64,000 bases of DNA from Alopecurus myosuroides (GCA_028641055.1 CM054059.1:434314167-434378166); one strand, 5' to 3'. Positions 37,359-50,187 are shown, counted from the first letter of the stretch. Numbers and translations are program-made. The notes: generated by a model not told the origin, from the sequence alone.

Positions 37359-40300
37359 CTAGTCTCGCAATGCCCTTGCTTCGAATCCCCCTTCCTTCCG
37401 GCTCACCAGGTCGAAGGCCATGTGGGTTCCTAGAATTCGGTCCCAGATTGAGAAGAACGGCTGAGAGTAATTGTACTTTGTGCCTTGGAGCTGATGGTGG
37501 ATATCATGGTAGGCGGTATTGTTTTGGAACAGGTGCTGGAAGATGTTGTATGGTAACCAAAGCCCACAGTGATCGTCGACTGTCTTGACTACAGCAAAAC
37601 AGAAGAAGAACACAGCAGTCCTTGGCGTCATACCAGACACCAAGAAGGACATAGCACCACCTACAGTGTCCAAAAGGAGCCCCTCCAATGGGTGGTTGTA
37701 GAGAGCCCCGATAGCATAAGGAACAATCAGCCGGTGATGTTGTGAGTGGATATGGCGATAGAGGAACTTGTTCTGGTGCATGTAGCGGTGCACAAAATAT
37801 TGCCATGTGTCCATCACCAGCATTGCAACCAAGAACTGAAACACTTGGACGATCATAGATGGCTGGACTAGAACCGTTGAACTATCCGAAGTAATCTGCA
37901 AATAACCAGGTCGAATTGGGTTAGAAAGCCTAAACCAGGAATGACTGTCTATTAAGAAAACTGAAACAAACAAACACCTACTGAAACTCCTCATCAACCT
38001 GACATGTGCTACATAAACAGACCAACACATGTGCAAGAAGCAATTCTCATGTAAATATATATATAGCCGTTATAATGCTGACACCGTCACCAAATAATTC
38101 TCATGCGTTTTCTTTGTTTAATATGTCATACACTCGAAATAGTTACACTAAGATAGGACAATGTACCATGATTGGTTACTGTACATCTCTAAAGCGAATA
38201 CAACATGTTTGCAGATTTGCCCATCTACCCTGTGAACCTAGTGAAGAATTTGATCCAAAGCCAATCATCACACAAAGTATGTTTCCTGGTTAAACTGTAA
38301 GTATGAACATTACTCTAAAGTTAACTGAGCCCAGGTATCCCCAGTTTCCCAACTACAAAGAAAAAGGTGGCAGAATCTCCAGAAAAATCAATGCACACAA
38401 ACAAAAGCAGTACGGTTAAAGTAAAATTTTGTCCAAATTTTTTTAACACTGGAAGATAATTTTTCTAGTAGGCATGACTATAAATATTTCTTTTGGGCAT
38501 CAATACATACACCATTTACTTGTCAATCATGCCAGAAAACATAACTACAGAATCTAGACTCTACTACGCCAAGGACCTGATGCAACGACTAATGCTCAAC
38601 AGTCAACAATCCCTTGATTTACTTTGCCTGTAAGAATAGTTGGAAAATTTGGTGGTTCTGGACAGAGCTTGGGATAGGGACTGAATACTTTATGTGTGTC
38701 TGACTATGGAAGTTTCTATTTCTAACTCACCTCAAAAGTAGTAATTTTTAAGTCGATCAACTTCTGAACAACATTCTAAATGTGCAACTACTCATTTCTC
38801 GTTGGATAAAGAATCAACGATCAGGATTCTTAAAAATAGACACTCCCTATGAGTATTTACAGATCATATACAACTTCGGATGCGACATAATAAGGCTCAA
38901 CCATGAGCAGAGGTTTTAATTATGCCTCCAATTCTAGATATGCAAAAAGATTCAGAATTTGGGAGGATTTATAAAATCTGAGCCAGCCAATAATGGGATA
39001 GGTGGTATTTGAACTTTAAAATGACAAAGGATATTTCAAAGATGGGTACTTGAGCTGGCAAGTGGCAACTGGCCCCAAATGTACATACGCTTGATAACGC
39101 TAATGATCCAGAAAACACAGTAGCAGAAGTACTCAGGTAGCTTGTGAATGTAGAGTTCATGAGATACTCTAACCAGGTGGGACAGATCATGAAAACCCAA
39201 AAGAAAAAAAAAATCCTTCTCTTGGCTACTGTATCATATGACAGTATTTTTTTATACGATGCATCTAAATGAATGTGGTCAGAAGGGGTCAGGGATCTAG
39301 AATGTTTTTTCTTTGATAGTACTGTAGCTGGACATTCTGCGCCTAGAATCGTAAATATTAAGGGCAGTAGAAAGAACTTAAAATGTGTGAATTTGTGAAA
39401 CCTGACACAGGTTATCCATAAGATAATATCAATGTTGCAGCTCTATTATTAGCAAGTTCGTATGCATCTGAGTTAAGTTTGTTTTTGTTCTGCAGGGCCT
39501 GCAACATGTGTCAAGCAATGGTCCATTCCTTTGTTAATGTAGCTAAAATAACTCACAACAAACTTAGCCTCTCTGGGCAGACTGCACACAAGCACATTGA
39601 TATGCTGGCATACGAGAGGAGTTTACAAGCTGCTAAGGCTCAGTTCTTTTGTCAGCTTAAAAAATAAGCCACCCCCTCCCCAGCTTAAAAAATAAGCCAC
39701 CCCCTCCCCAGCTTAAAAAATTGCCATCCTTATTCAAGGCTTCAAGCAATCATAATTCCACCGGCAGGCTATCTCTCCAGTAAGGATGGCAATTTTAACC
39801 GTGGGTACGGGTATTCGCGGGTATTCGACCCGTATGGGTAGGGTATGGGTACACTTTTATACCCATGGGTAGTACCCGTACCCTACCCGTCAAGTCATGG
39901 AAGGTCATGGGTATGATGTTCTACCCGTGGGTATATCCATACCCTACCTATTTATACTGACATGTGGGCCACTTTGTCCATATGTAGCCCAACAAGAAGC
40001 AGCCCACAAGGCCATAACTCCAGGGTTAAGGCGATGAGAAGTGTCGGTCAAAGCATCCTCGTAATCCCATCGTCCCCCAAATTTTCCCGAACTGCAATCA
40101 CTACTTAATCCTCTCATATTCCAAATACTCAAATTACGGAGATAAATTCCCACCGATGAGGCATACAATTGATCAAACTGATATTGTTTCAAATGCGCGA
40201 TCAATAAATATAATAACTTGTGTCCCCGTTGGGTATCCAATGGGCACGGGTATCCGCCGGGTATGGGTATGGGTAGAGTTTCATACCCATGGGTACGGGT

Positions 40301-41174
40301 ATGGGTAGAGTTTTCTACCCGTTGAGTATACGGGTATGGGTATGGTATTGCTCTACCCGCCCCATACCCTACCCATTGCCATCCTTACTCTCCAGAAATT
40401 AACTAGTTAGCCAGAAAGAATCACTCTGTTCGAGGCTGTTACAACTTTCAAATGTAAATCCACATAAAGCAGAGCTGAGAAGGCAGTGGAGCCCTAGAAA
40501 CCCTGAACATGTATATTTCACTGTAGCAAGGACACCAAAATAATAAGCTTTGCAAAATGAATCGCCCATGTGAAAAATGTGAGAAACTGCCTACATACTC
40601 TTAATTGTTTTTCCTTGCCTAAACTAGCTTGAAGAATCAGCAGCAGAAAGACACCACAATCGACCCTGCGCTCTAAAGGTTTTCCATTGAAATTCTTGAG
40701 CAACATTTATTTGAACAGTACTTTCAGTAATTAACCATTTTCACACAGTTATGGTAGCTATGGGGCAAACCTACTGTACCAATGGCCTGCGGTACCAAAA
40801 ACAATTATTGTACTGTAATAGTAACAGTAGCGCAGGTACAAAAAAGGTCTTGTCTCTGTTTTTCCGTGGCAGCATGCATCACTGAAGGAACATACAGAAA
40901 TGGGAGCAGCGATGATGTCAACGGGAGCCCTTACCATGAACAGGATCATGGCGACGATGGCCTGCACGAGCTGCTGCAGGAGCACGCCGCGCACGACGGC
41001 GGGGAGTGTGACGAGGTTCTTCTCCTCCTCCTCGGCCCGCGTGTGGAGCCTGTAGCGCTGGAGCGGGCGGCGGTGCAGGAGGAGCTGGTAGGCGCCGCCG
41101 TAGACCCAGTAGAGCAGGATGGGCGCGAAGGTGCCCATCGTCTCGTCGCTCACGTACCCTTCCCACGGCACCAT
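37359..41174 (-). CDS. SBH: sphinganine C4-monooxygenase (sphingoid base hydroxylase)
   Basis: Two exons: 41174-40935 (80 codons, ATG in GCAGCGATGG context) and 37895-37359 (178 codons plus stop). The intron is 3039 bp with GTAAGG/TTTGCAG borders, phase 0; total 258 aa (Arabidopsis SBH1 is about 260). It belongs to the fatty acid hydroxylase superfamily of ER membrane di-iron enzymes that hydroxylate C4 of dihydrosphingosine to make phytosphingosine. All three His boxes are intact: HRYMH, HSQHH and HDIHH. So are conserved blocks TWQYFVHRYMHQNKFLY, ALYNHPLEGLLLDT and KTVDDHCGLWLPYN. The N-terminus has APILLYWVYGGAYQLLL and the YRLHTRAEEEEKNLV block; hydrophobic stretches fit several membrane passes. 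The C-terminus GGFEARALRD ends without the longer basic tail seen in some homologues. The intron holds a hAT-type MITE and a 28-bp tandem repeat. Confidence 0.95.
39653..39720. repeat. 28-bp tandem repeat in the SBH intron
   Basis: Two full copies of a 28-bp unit (CAGCTTAAAAAATAAGCC then ACCCCCTCCC) and a 12-base partial third. It is followed at once by TTGCCATCCTTA, the same word as the terminal repeat of the MITE 50 bp away. Confidence 0.93.
39781..40387. mobile_element. hAT-type MITE, 607 bp, in the SBH intron
   Basis: Terminal inverted repeat TAAGGATGGCAAT at both ends. A perfect 8-bp target duplication CTCTCCAG (39773-39780 and 40388-40395) is diagnostic of hAT-type insertion. Subterminal regions are packed with GGGTATGGGTA/TACCCATACCC repeats, inverted between the two ends. 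No transposase. Confidence 0.93.
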
Positions 41175-42759
41175 CGCTGCGGGCTGCGGCCCGCCTTATC
41201 TCCTCCTCTTATCTCCCGCACAAGCACGCCGGAAGAAGAGAAGACGAGGACGAACGCGCGGGCAGCCGCCACGCGCCAAGATTGGGTTTTGACGGCGGAG
41301 CCGCGCACTAGTCACGGAATCGCCTCCACGCAGATCTAGGGAGCAGGGAACGGCCGTGTTCCAGCTCCGCGAGGCCGCCACGGATGTGGGGGGGAAATGG
41401 GGAGGATTCGACGGGATAAACAGAAATGGCGAAACTGGGGAGGGTGCCAGCCAGGATGTTTCTTCGTCCGGGAAACGAGGGGAAGAGAGAAGAATGGAAT
41501 GATGATTAACAGAAGATCAACATTTCCATGAGGAATCAAGAGGGGGGCTGATGATGGGAGAGATGAGAAGAGAAGATGGCGCGCCTCCTTCGTCTCCTCC
41601 CAGTCCCAGACCCAGAGACCTCAAGAACTAACTATTGCATGGATTTTTTTTTCATGTGTGCGTTGCGTTCAGTGTGAGGAGGATCTTTGTAAAGAAAGTA
41701 AGCGCCGACCTCGCCCGGTCTACGTTCAACTACAGTGCTGACAGAGGAGCCATTTCCGGCTATTTTGTCCTTTAACCAACCTCTCGTCATGTGCATCCCG
41801 TACCTGTCTCTGAGCTTCTTTACTTTTGTATGCACAAGTCATGTGTACTTGGATCAATTATCAAGTGCAGTACTGGTAAAACAAAATTGTCAAATGCAGC
41901 AAGATGCAGCCTGTTGCTACCTCTGCAGGTCATTAGTGACTTGGTATGTAGCATCTGGAGATAAACCGGCGAGACAATCTGTGTCAAATCGACTACACCT
42001 GACAATGGATCTCATCTCCGAGATCAAACGAAGCATCTACAGGTTAAGTCACGAGTGAAAAGAAGCAAAATATTACACCAACCAAACAGAGATCTACACG
42101 CTCCGTTCAATCATTGTTGGAGAAAGATGCTTTGGAGAGCTCGTTTCGTTCGGCGATCTCCTCCTGGCACATCCGGCCTAAACCAGCCAGATCGAGACAA
42201 GGCACTCTCACATGCATCAGTACAGCGTGTTTTCCGCAGCACAGCACACACGATCACAGGCAACAGGATAGGATAGATCGGGGTGGAGTCTAAATGATTA
42301 ATGATCCTGCTACAGGTGGTAGCATCGTGAGATCTGGTATAATTATCACAACCAGTAAGCTTCCCATGAGCAGTCGCAGTAACGGTTAACAGAACTCATC
42401 ATTAGCACACCACTAGGCAAATAGGAACCACTTATAACGTTATAGTGAATATAAAAACCATCTTATCACCTGCTCAAGATACGCAAGCATCTTTGAATGT
42501 GTTCGGAGGTTGAGGGCAAGACTCCTGGTTCATCAGACACACTTACATCGCTACTTCATACAAGGTTGAAAAAGAAAACCGTCTACAACTCTGTCTTTCG
42601 TCGAAACAGGTTTATACGAACAGCCACACGCACCCATGCATGGGGCATCAAAGCCAGCGAAAAAAACACAGATTCTTCTAACATGGCTGCTTCTCAAAAA
42701 GATTCATAGCTGATAGCTCCTTCCTGGTCTGCAAAAAAGATACGCTTGGAGCGGCGGAA
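41175..42759. other. intergenic region between SBH and DRG1
   Basis: The right side of SBH (41175-41560) is GC-rich and probably holds its 5' UTR and promoter. 42490-42759 is probably the DRG1 3' UTR. No other gene or TE is recognised. Confidence 0.5.
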
Positions 42760-45700
42760 CTATATCTTCTTAATGATCTGAATAACATCCTCGTCCTCAA
42801 GCTCATGCTCCTGCAGAGATCTTGCGAGTTAATGCTACAAGAGGCGTTGTGTAACTAACACCGGTGTGGTCAAAAGATGCATACCTTGCCAACACGCTGA
42901 GGCTTGTGCTTCACGCTAGAGCCCCACACCAGTGCGCTGCAAGTTTACCGAGCAATTAGCCCCACAGATTGATTAACAAGGAGACAGGCATTTATTTACC
43001 AAGCATACATGCCAGCAGCACTTACTATTTGAACTGTTTCGCCATGTCCTTGTGGATTTGGTTGCAGAAGTCCTCCACTGTTTTCCTCTTGGTTGACAAG
43101 ATCACAGGATCCTCATAATCTGGGTTTAGCCCCTTGGGTTTCGTGTATAGCCTGACCAGATCTAGGTATTCCCAGACCATCTCGAGAAGTCCATCAAGGT
43201 TCCACTCAAGATGGGCACTGTTGGCACCCAAGAAACTGCTTTAGCAATTGAAGGTACAAAGAACACGCATAACAAGCAGCCAAGTAGAGACACTCACCTG
43301 ATTGGGCAGTAATGGGGAAGTTTGTCCAGGATATCCAGCTCTTCCACTGTGATCTGGTCGATTTTGTTAACCACATAGATGCAAGGCATGTAAATTCTAC
43401 TGCCCTCGATGACATCGATCAGATCATCTGCTGTTGCATCAAACCTAAGGGAGACATCAGCATTGTGAATCCTGTACTCACTGCAGATTGCTTTCACTGT
43501 ATCAAGGTCCAAGTGTGTGTTCGCTACTGTTGATGTGAAATTGATGCCACCCTTTTCTTTTCTCCTGAACGTCATATTGGGGGGCGTCTTGTTCAACCTA
43601 ATACAAGGAAAGCTCATACAGATTAGACGTCACCTTCTCTCAGCAAGTGACAAAGACAGTCAGAGATAAATTCTTACATTAAAAACAAGCTGGGCAAGTG
43701 ACTAAGAAGTAAAGGAAAGAATGATGTGTAGAGAAACTGTTTGAGATAAAAAAAAACACCGTACTAGGAAGAGCATGAACATATGGAGAATCTGAACATT
43801 ACAGTTGTCCACCAGACGGTTGGACCAGGATGCCACTAATGTAATTGGATGAATGCCACATTCGCAACAAAACTAACAAAATCATTTACGGGTGTCTGAC
43901 AAACAATTTCGTACAGATAGTAAGACAACATCCCAACAGTACAACCAATGTCCAAGCTGTCTATTACTCTGTCAAATACCGCTGAAACATCCTTAACAAC
44001 AATAAGTATCCACAGAGACTTACCGGATGCCAAATCCCTCAAGCTCCTTCTCAATGAGACGCTTGTGAGTTATTGGTTTTATGGCATCGAGAACAATTAG
44101 AATGACATTGCATGTCCTAGCTGTGCTGATAACCTGAAAAACATATCGGTCATTAAGCTGAGGAGACATGATATAACTCCTGAATGGACAACTCAGGAAA
44201 TTCCTGGATCATAGTGTACATAAATTGTCCTCTATAAAACAATTGGTGTGCATAAATTATTGCGTTACTAAGTTTGATAACATGGAGGAAAACCCCTTTG
44301 TGGTATTAAAAAATATATGAATTTTGGCTGAAACAACTCGTAAGGATGATAAGTAGAACATACAGAAACCTTAATAATCCATAAATTAGACGACTTTGAC
44401 AATTGATTCTTACAATCTCACATAAGCTGTTCAAGATGAATAAATCATTCAGGCTTCAGTGCTTTCAAGAACGAATCTAGGTAACCTCCAGTACATATTT
44501 AGTAAAGTGCGTTATGAGCTACAAAGTAAAAAACACAATGGCAATTACAGTGATGAGAATTTGCATTACACAGTGCACTATACTCTGTCTTTCCTACACA
44601 AATATAATCGGGAGGGGGTGACAATGCACTTCTGTATCCCCGCAAAAAAAAAGACAATGCATTTCTGTATATATACATACTAATGCGACAGATGATTGCA
44701 ATAATCGATAGGTGGGTGCTCAGATAATTTTAACAAGGGATGGGTCACAGAAATTTTGAGCTAACAGTGCCATGAGATCTTGCAAACATTACAACTATCC
44801 AAGTATGACATGCTTTGGCATGTATGAGACCGTATAAGTTAACTGCGCTGCAAAAATAGAGCAAAAGCTGGACATATTACCTGCCTCCCTCTACCCTTTC
44901 CATCTTTAGCACCTTCAATGATTCCCGGGAGATCAAGAAGCTGAATACAAAGTAGTGACGATTAAAGACAAAGAACAAACATGCTCTAGAAACAAAGGCC
45001 AACTTGTAGATTCCTTTTTGAAAGAATAAAATCACCTGCACTTTAGCTCCTTTGTACATAATAACTCCAGGAATGCATGTTAAAGTCGTGAACTCGTAGG
45101 ATGCAACCTTTTGAACAAGATAAGAAGCAGAAAACATGTGTTACTATATCAGTGTTGAGACTAACATGATGGTCCAGCAATTAGTACAGCAAGAGCAGAC
45201 CTCTGAAAAAGTTCCTGTCAACTTGTTCAACAATGTTGATTTCCCAACAGAAGGAAAGCCCACCAAACCAACACGTGCATCTCCACTTTTTGTCACGTCA
45301 AATCCCTCACCAGCACCACCACCACCTTTGGTTGTAGGAGTGAGCAATTCCCGCCGTAATTTTGCAAGTTTAGCCTGAACAAAGAAATAATTCTGAGTAC
45401 ATTGAAAATTCACTAAAAGTAGCAATAAGTGCTTAACATAAGATGATGCTCGTAAGTATCAAATATTACGGAAGAATATTCAGCTAGTTGATGGAATGGA
45501 GCTTGTGGCCTTAGTTCAGGCAATTTTCAACCCTACATGAAAGCTCTTACATAGTGCAGAATAAAAATAGTATTGATGTGGCCATCATAAAAAAATTATG
45601 CATCAAGGTTCACGTACCAAAAAAAAAAGGGAATCATGCTATCAGAATTGATAAAATCAACAATATCCACACACTGCCAAGCAATAATCCAGATTAAAAC

Positions 45701-47131
45701 TGATAGCATCACCATATTGCTCGACATGAAGTCGGGCAAGGTATATGCAGCAGGAGTACAATCATGAAGGCATTTTTATAAAATGGCTAAACTTTATGTA
45801 AGCTGTTTCTTAAATTCCTAAACAATAGCATGATTTATATTTTATAGTGTAATAGATTCCAGTCAATTCACATAAATAGATAAGAGCTTAAGATCACCTT
45901 CAGACCACCAAGATGGTGTGCAGTGGCTTTGTTCTTCTGCGTCTTTGCCATCTGTCAAGTAAAAGAGAATCAAAGAACATAAGCGCATGGCCTAGAAATG
46001 GATAAATCTGCATCGCTCGAGATATTATGTCATTTTTCCAGCCTTTCAAGAGCAGCAAGAGAAGCTCCACACTTTTTCATATACTCCTTCCATCCCAAAA
46101 TAAAATGTGCCCTTGATTTTATCTGGTCAACGACTTACAACTCTGACTATGATTTGTACTTATAATATTTCACAACAAAACAGGCGCATGTTAACTAAGT
46201 GAAAACCTATTGATACCCACCACTCCATTATCAATTATATCCGCCACAACTAACCAAATCAAAATCCTCTGCACCAGTTTCTGAGCATCTCAATCATGAC
46301 TTTTGACAAACACTCCTTCTGGTCACACATAACACTCCACCTAACACCCGAGCAACTATATATATCACCAAGCCCAACTTGATAAAACGCACGCACTTGC
46401 AGTTGAAATGGAATAATTTATGCGGAAAAAGAACTACTCCCTCCGTTCCTAAATATAAGATGTTTTAGCTCTTTTTCACATTCACACATATCTACATGTA
46501 TGTAGACAACTTTTAGTGCATATGTTCACTCATATTAGTATGTATCTAGACAACATGAACAATAGCTACAACATCTTATATTTAGACAACATGAACAATA
46601 GCTACAACATCTTATATTTAGGAACGGAGGGAGTACAAAACTTTGATTCAGATCATTTCAGTCTGTATAAAAAAAGTAGAAAACCAGCTATGGAGGCCAA
46701 ATGCCACCAAAGCCTCATTACCCTTAACATTCAACAGGCATAGGTTTAGAAACTATGGGCTAGCAGCCATCCTATCAGATCAAGGGTAGCAGCTCACACT
46801 CATAGCTAGATGAAGCAGCTCACACTCATAGCTAGATGAACAGACCACTTCTACTACTGTAAAAAGCCTTATAAATCGATATAACAAAAAAAAAACTAAG
46901 CCCCCGCTACTTCTAACCTAATATAGGCCCCAACCCAATCTCGTACAACCGCAAGAGCAGTGAGACCACAGTGAACCAGCATCAAACAATTCCAATTCAA
47001 AACTAAGCGAACCACACACTACGGCATCGAGTCTACCGCTACAAATCGCAAGCATCGAATCAATCCGCCATCGCGATGTGGTCAAGTACCTCGTCCTCGA
47101 TGTCCTTGATCTTCTGCATGACGGTCGCCAT
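42760..47131 (-). CDS. DRG1: developmentally regulated GTP-binding protein, DRG1 type
   Basis: Ten exons, all with canonical borders: 47131-47090, 45951-45898, 45374-45201, 45107-45036, 44940-44881, 44133-44024, 43597-43298, 43217-43026, 42936-42885 and 42810-42760. Total 1107 nt, 368 aa, close to human DRG1 (367). The protein is an Obg/DRG-family GTPase associated with ribosomes and a DFRP partner. G1 is [10 protein letters not shown]3 DLPG, G4 NKID. The N-terminal helical part carries the DRG1 signature [12 protein letters not shown]. The C-terminal TGS domain spans about residue 290 onward (RIYTKPKG-like [27 protein letters not shown]) and ends [14 protein letters not shown]. No lesion seen. 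Intron 1 (45952-47089) contains a Stowaway MITE. Confidence 0.97.
46437..46633. mobile_element. Stowaway MITE with internal tandem duplication
   Basis: TIR CTCCCTCCGTTCCTAAATAT at both ends, flanked by TA (46435-46436 and 46634-46635). A 37-bp unit starting TAGACAACATGAACAATAGC is present twice in direct tandem (46547-46583, 46584-46620), duplicating part of the right arm. Lies in DRG1 intron 1. Confidence 0.93.
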
Positions 47132-47446
47132 GGCTGCGGAACGCGGAGGGGGGTGGGGAAGGTTCTAGAAGGTCCGGCTGCTCGCCCGTGCTCGCGGCTT
47201 CGCTCGCCTGGATGCGGAAGGGAGGGGAGGGGGAGGAGGACTGGAGGAGAAAGTTCGCGAAGTGGCTTGAGGGTTTTGGTTCGGAGGCGGCGGAGGCAGG
47301 GCTAACAGTGGGCTTACTTCCGAAATGGGCCTCGTAGTTTAGCAAGGCAAAAATGGTTGGGCTTCCCCTAGTCCAAGGAAAAAAAAATCAAGGGCCCAAT
47401 TGCGACGCAAAAAGTTGAAAAAGGAACCGGATTTTGTTCGGGGTAT
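47132..47446. promoter_or_regulatory. shared upstream region of DRG1 (- strand)
   Basis: GC-rich 5' flank and probable 5' UTR of DRG1 (47132-47300), then AT-richer sequence with T-runs downstream of the tRNA on the - strand (near 47405-47425), a likely Pol III terminator. Confidence 0.5.
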
Positions 47447-47518
47447 TGAACCCGACGTGAATCGAACACGCAACCTTCTGATCTGGAGTCAGACGCGCTA
47501 CCATTGCGCCACGGATCC
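47447..47518 (-). tRNA. tRNA-Trp (CCA)
   Basis: The 72-nt - strand sequence starts GGATCCGTGGCGCAATGGTA and folds as a cloverleaf: acceptor GGATCCG with CGGGTTC-type partner, A box TGGCGCAATGG, anticodon loop CTCCAGA giving CCA, and B box GTTCGATTC. No intron. It matches the nuclear plant tRNA-Trp pattern. T-runs follow about 20 bases downstream on the - strand. It lies between DRG1 and the divergent NOP58-like gene. Confidence 0.96.
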
Positions 47519-47730
47519 GGTGATGTACGATGAGATATTTGGTGGTTCAAATTATATGATCAGTGGAGACGTGCATGTTTACATGCGGGTTACCAGGGAC
47601 GTCCCACGATTACCGCCAAGAAAGACCACTCGTCGGTCGTCTCTGCAGCGGCAGCAAACCACTCGCGATACCCCGTTCCGTGCGCCGCCGTACTCCTCCT
47701 CCGGGTCCCTCTCCGTCGCGTCGACGAAAG

Positions 47731-50187
47731 ATGAATCCCGGTTCCGCCGGAGAGTTAGCCGCCAGCGTAGGTGAGCGGACAGTCCGCCGCAATCATCCTC
47801 AATCTCAATCCCACCCAGCTCATCACGACGAAACCGTGCGGAGGAACTTCGATCCGGCGAGAATATTTTCGCATTCAGAAACAAATACAGTAGATCCAAT
47901 CCCACAAATCTGGATACCGTGCTCCTTACCCTCCATCGGCGTGTTAGGGTTCGGGGAGGGCAGAGTGCGGTTGACTTGTGTTTGCTTAAATTTTGGCTGA
48001 CTTCTGCGTTCGTAGGTGACGACTTTCTGAGGAATCGTTGGGTGGTCTCGGTGCTGTTAGAGACGCCATCTGGCTTCGCGGTTTTCTATTTTTGTGGCCT
48101 CTTCCTCTACGTACCAGATGCAATACAGGTAAATAATAATGTGCTCTTCCTTCCTTTGGTTAAGAAAGAACAACGTGCTTGCTTCCTCTTGTTTGTCGAT
48201 AATAACCTATACATTTCATCCAATTGTATCCAGAGCGTGTGGGTAAACTTCGCTACATATACTAGATCAAGAGCTGTGAGTGGTCTATTCCATCTTTCTT
48301 ATGTTCTATTCTCATTGCCACCGCTTCTTATTTCATTCTTCACATGCTTACTGCCAGATTGATCCAAGTCGACCCTTGCGTCGTTTATGATTGACATTTT
48401 CATTTTCTTATTTTGTTTCCAAGTAGTGTGGATGGAGGCATGTAAACACAATATTTCTGTTCATTGCTTGGTGACTAAACTGTAAATGTACTTGTACACA
48501 TTAAACTGTTGTGGAAATTTCATTTTAACCTCATTTCAAAATATCAAACCAAAAAAATTGGGTGTTCATATGAACATTCTTTGCCGCGCAAAAAGTTTCG
48601 CCAAGAAAAAACATTTTGTGTGGCTGGTGTAAAAAAGAGGGTAAAAAATGTTTAGTGCAAAGTCATGAACACCTGGGATTTGTGTTTTCTACACCGGCCA
48701 AAAAAATGTTTTTCTCCGTGGAACTATTTTGTACGAACCTAGAATGTTCATATGTACACCTGAAATTTTTGTTTGAAAGTTACTGCCATTTTTAAATTCG
48801 GTTTTGGGGTAGTGGGAGCATATGGTCCTATGACCCAAAACCCTTTTTTATTAAACTGTATACTTTTTTATTCCGTCGTTGTTCAGGCTATTGTAATGTC
48901 TGCTTTTCTTAGAAAATATCCTCAATTCACTTCCTGTTGGAAGGCAAAGGTTAATAATTAACTGAGGTGTGCCTACTGAATTTAGAATACGTTAGGTTAC
49001 CCTGATTGAAACATTCCATGATATTTGATTAACAGTTTCTTCTTTCCCTTGAACGTGCTCATCTTTGTTTATTTTTTTATCAGGTTGTTTGGCTGAAGGA
49101 ATTCCAAACTTTTGACGACAAGTCCAGCGCCATTAATGCTGATACTGGTGTTAACACACAGCTTACTGAGATGATCATGAAGTCGCGCAGGCCTGGGGAG
49201 AAACTAGTTGTTGAAAAACCGGAATATAAATCAATAATTGAAACATGCTTGGTGAGAATGAGCTCCTGGTTTTTTTTATTTGTGAACAACTTTTGAGCAT
49301 TTTTGTATGTTACTTCTTATCAGGGAGTACCCTGCCTGCATAATGAAATTGCGATGGAGGCAATGTGGGGGATGAAGCGTCTGATGGGTAGTTTGGTGCG
49401 CGGAGAAAAATCAGAGCTTCCTAAAGAGGATGGCCTCCCTATGAGTCAAGGACTACAAATGCTACTGAGTCGTTATGGCTTTGAGGTCGAACCAGAGATG
49501 GTGAGTTCATCAGCTGTCATGCTTTTGCTTTATACCCTGTCACTTGGTGTCATATTTTGCAATAGCTTGTGCACGCACAACTTGGAATCCCTCATTTCAC
49601 AGAGCGAACCTTTGGATGCAATACTTTGTAGAATAAATTGCCATTGCGTTTTTATTTTCGTGATAATGCAACCTCTTTGTATCCAGGTCAATGATCAGAT
49701 TGTTGCGACTGCATCTGTTTTGTTTGATTGTGATGCTGTCGAGAAGAAACATTACCCAGGCTTTCAAGCTATTGGTCGCCACCTTAAGAAAATTTCTCGC
49801 ATTGATTGTAAGAATTGGGACGTTCTGAAACTTGCGACAGCTTTTAATATCATATGCAGCCATGAAATTGGTGATTCGAATGAGGTAAACCATAAATTAT
49901 GCAAATGGGTTCTCAGCTGCTTCGTTGTGCATTGCATTTACAGTTTTCACCACTTAATTGCCTGACTTGAGTCTTGTCACTTGCAGATGTTTCCAGATGA
50001 CGTGCAAACAAAGTTGTTGAATGATGCAGATAAATATGAATGTAAGATAAATAAGTTAGTATGCATGCTGCACTACAAACAACTAGTGACTAACCATCAA
50101 ATCAAGAGTCGTCACAAAGATATGTTGGCCGTCTTGGTAAAGAAAGCAAAAGAAGCGCATGAAGCTGAACTAGCGGAGGTCCCATGA
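47731..50187 (+). CDS. NOP58/NOP5 N-terminal-like protein lacking the Nop domain
   Basis: Seven exons with matching phases: 47731-47770, 48016-48128, 48234-48275, 49084-49251, 49324-49500, 49687-49884 and 49987-50187; 312 aa. The start ATG opens MNPGSAGELAASVG and is spliced at AG|GTGAGC. The N-terminus VLLETPSGFAVF matches the NOP58 opening (VLFETPSGFALF). Further family blocks are LKEFQTFDD, CLHNEIAMEAMWGMKRLM, PMSQGLQMLLSRYGFEV and VNDQIVATASVLFD, which track the NOP5 N-terminal domain and start of the coiled coil. After GRHLKKISRIDCKNW the protein diverges; no NPxxAPTI-type Nop RNA-binding block and no KKE tail are present. It ends in a helical charged segment (HKDMLAVLVKKAKEAHEAEL). It may bind other box C/D snoRNP proteins or be a free-standing derivative. 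First exon and start are inferred from splice phase, not from transcripts. Confidence 0.82.
48531..48783. mobile_element. MITE-like inverted repeat in intron 3 of the NOP58-like gene
   Basis: Left end (TTTCAAAATATCAAACC then GGTGTTCATATGAACATTCT) and right end are imperfect inverted copies over about 40 bp (AGAATGTTCATATGTACACC then GTTTGAAAG). The interior is A/T-rich. No clear TSD, so the superfamily is open; long TIRs suggest Mutator-like. Confidence 0.7.

Noticed and set aside
46083..46140. ACTCCTTCCATCCCAAAATA, resembling a MITE terminus in DRG1 intron 1.
   Set aside because: No inverted partner end or TA pair found; could be a worn MITE but not supportable.
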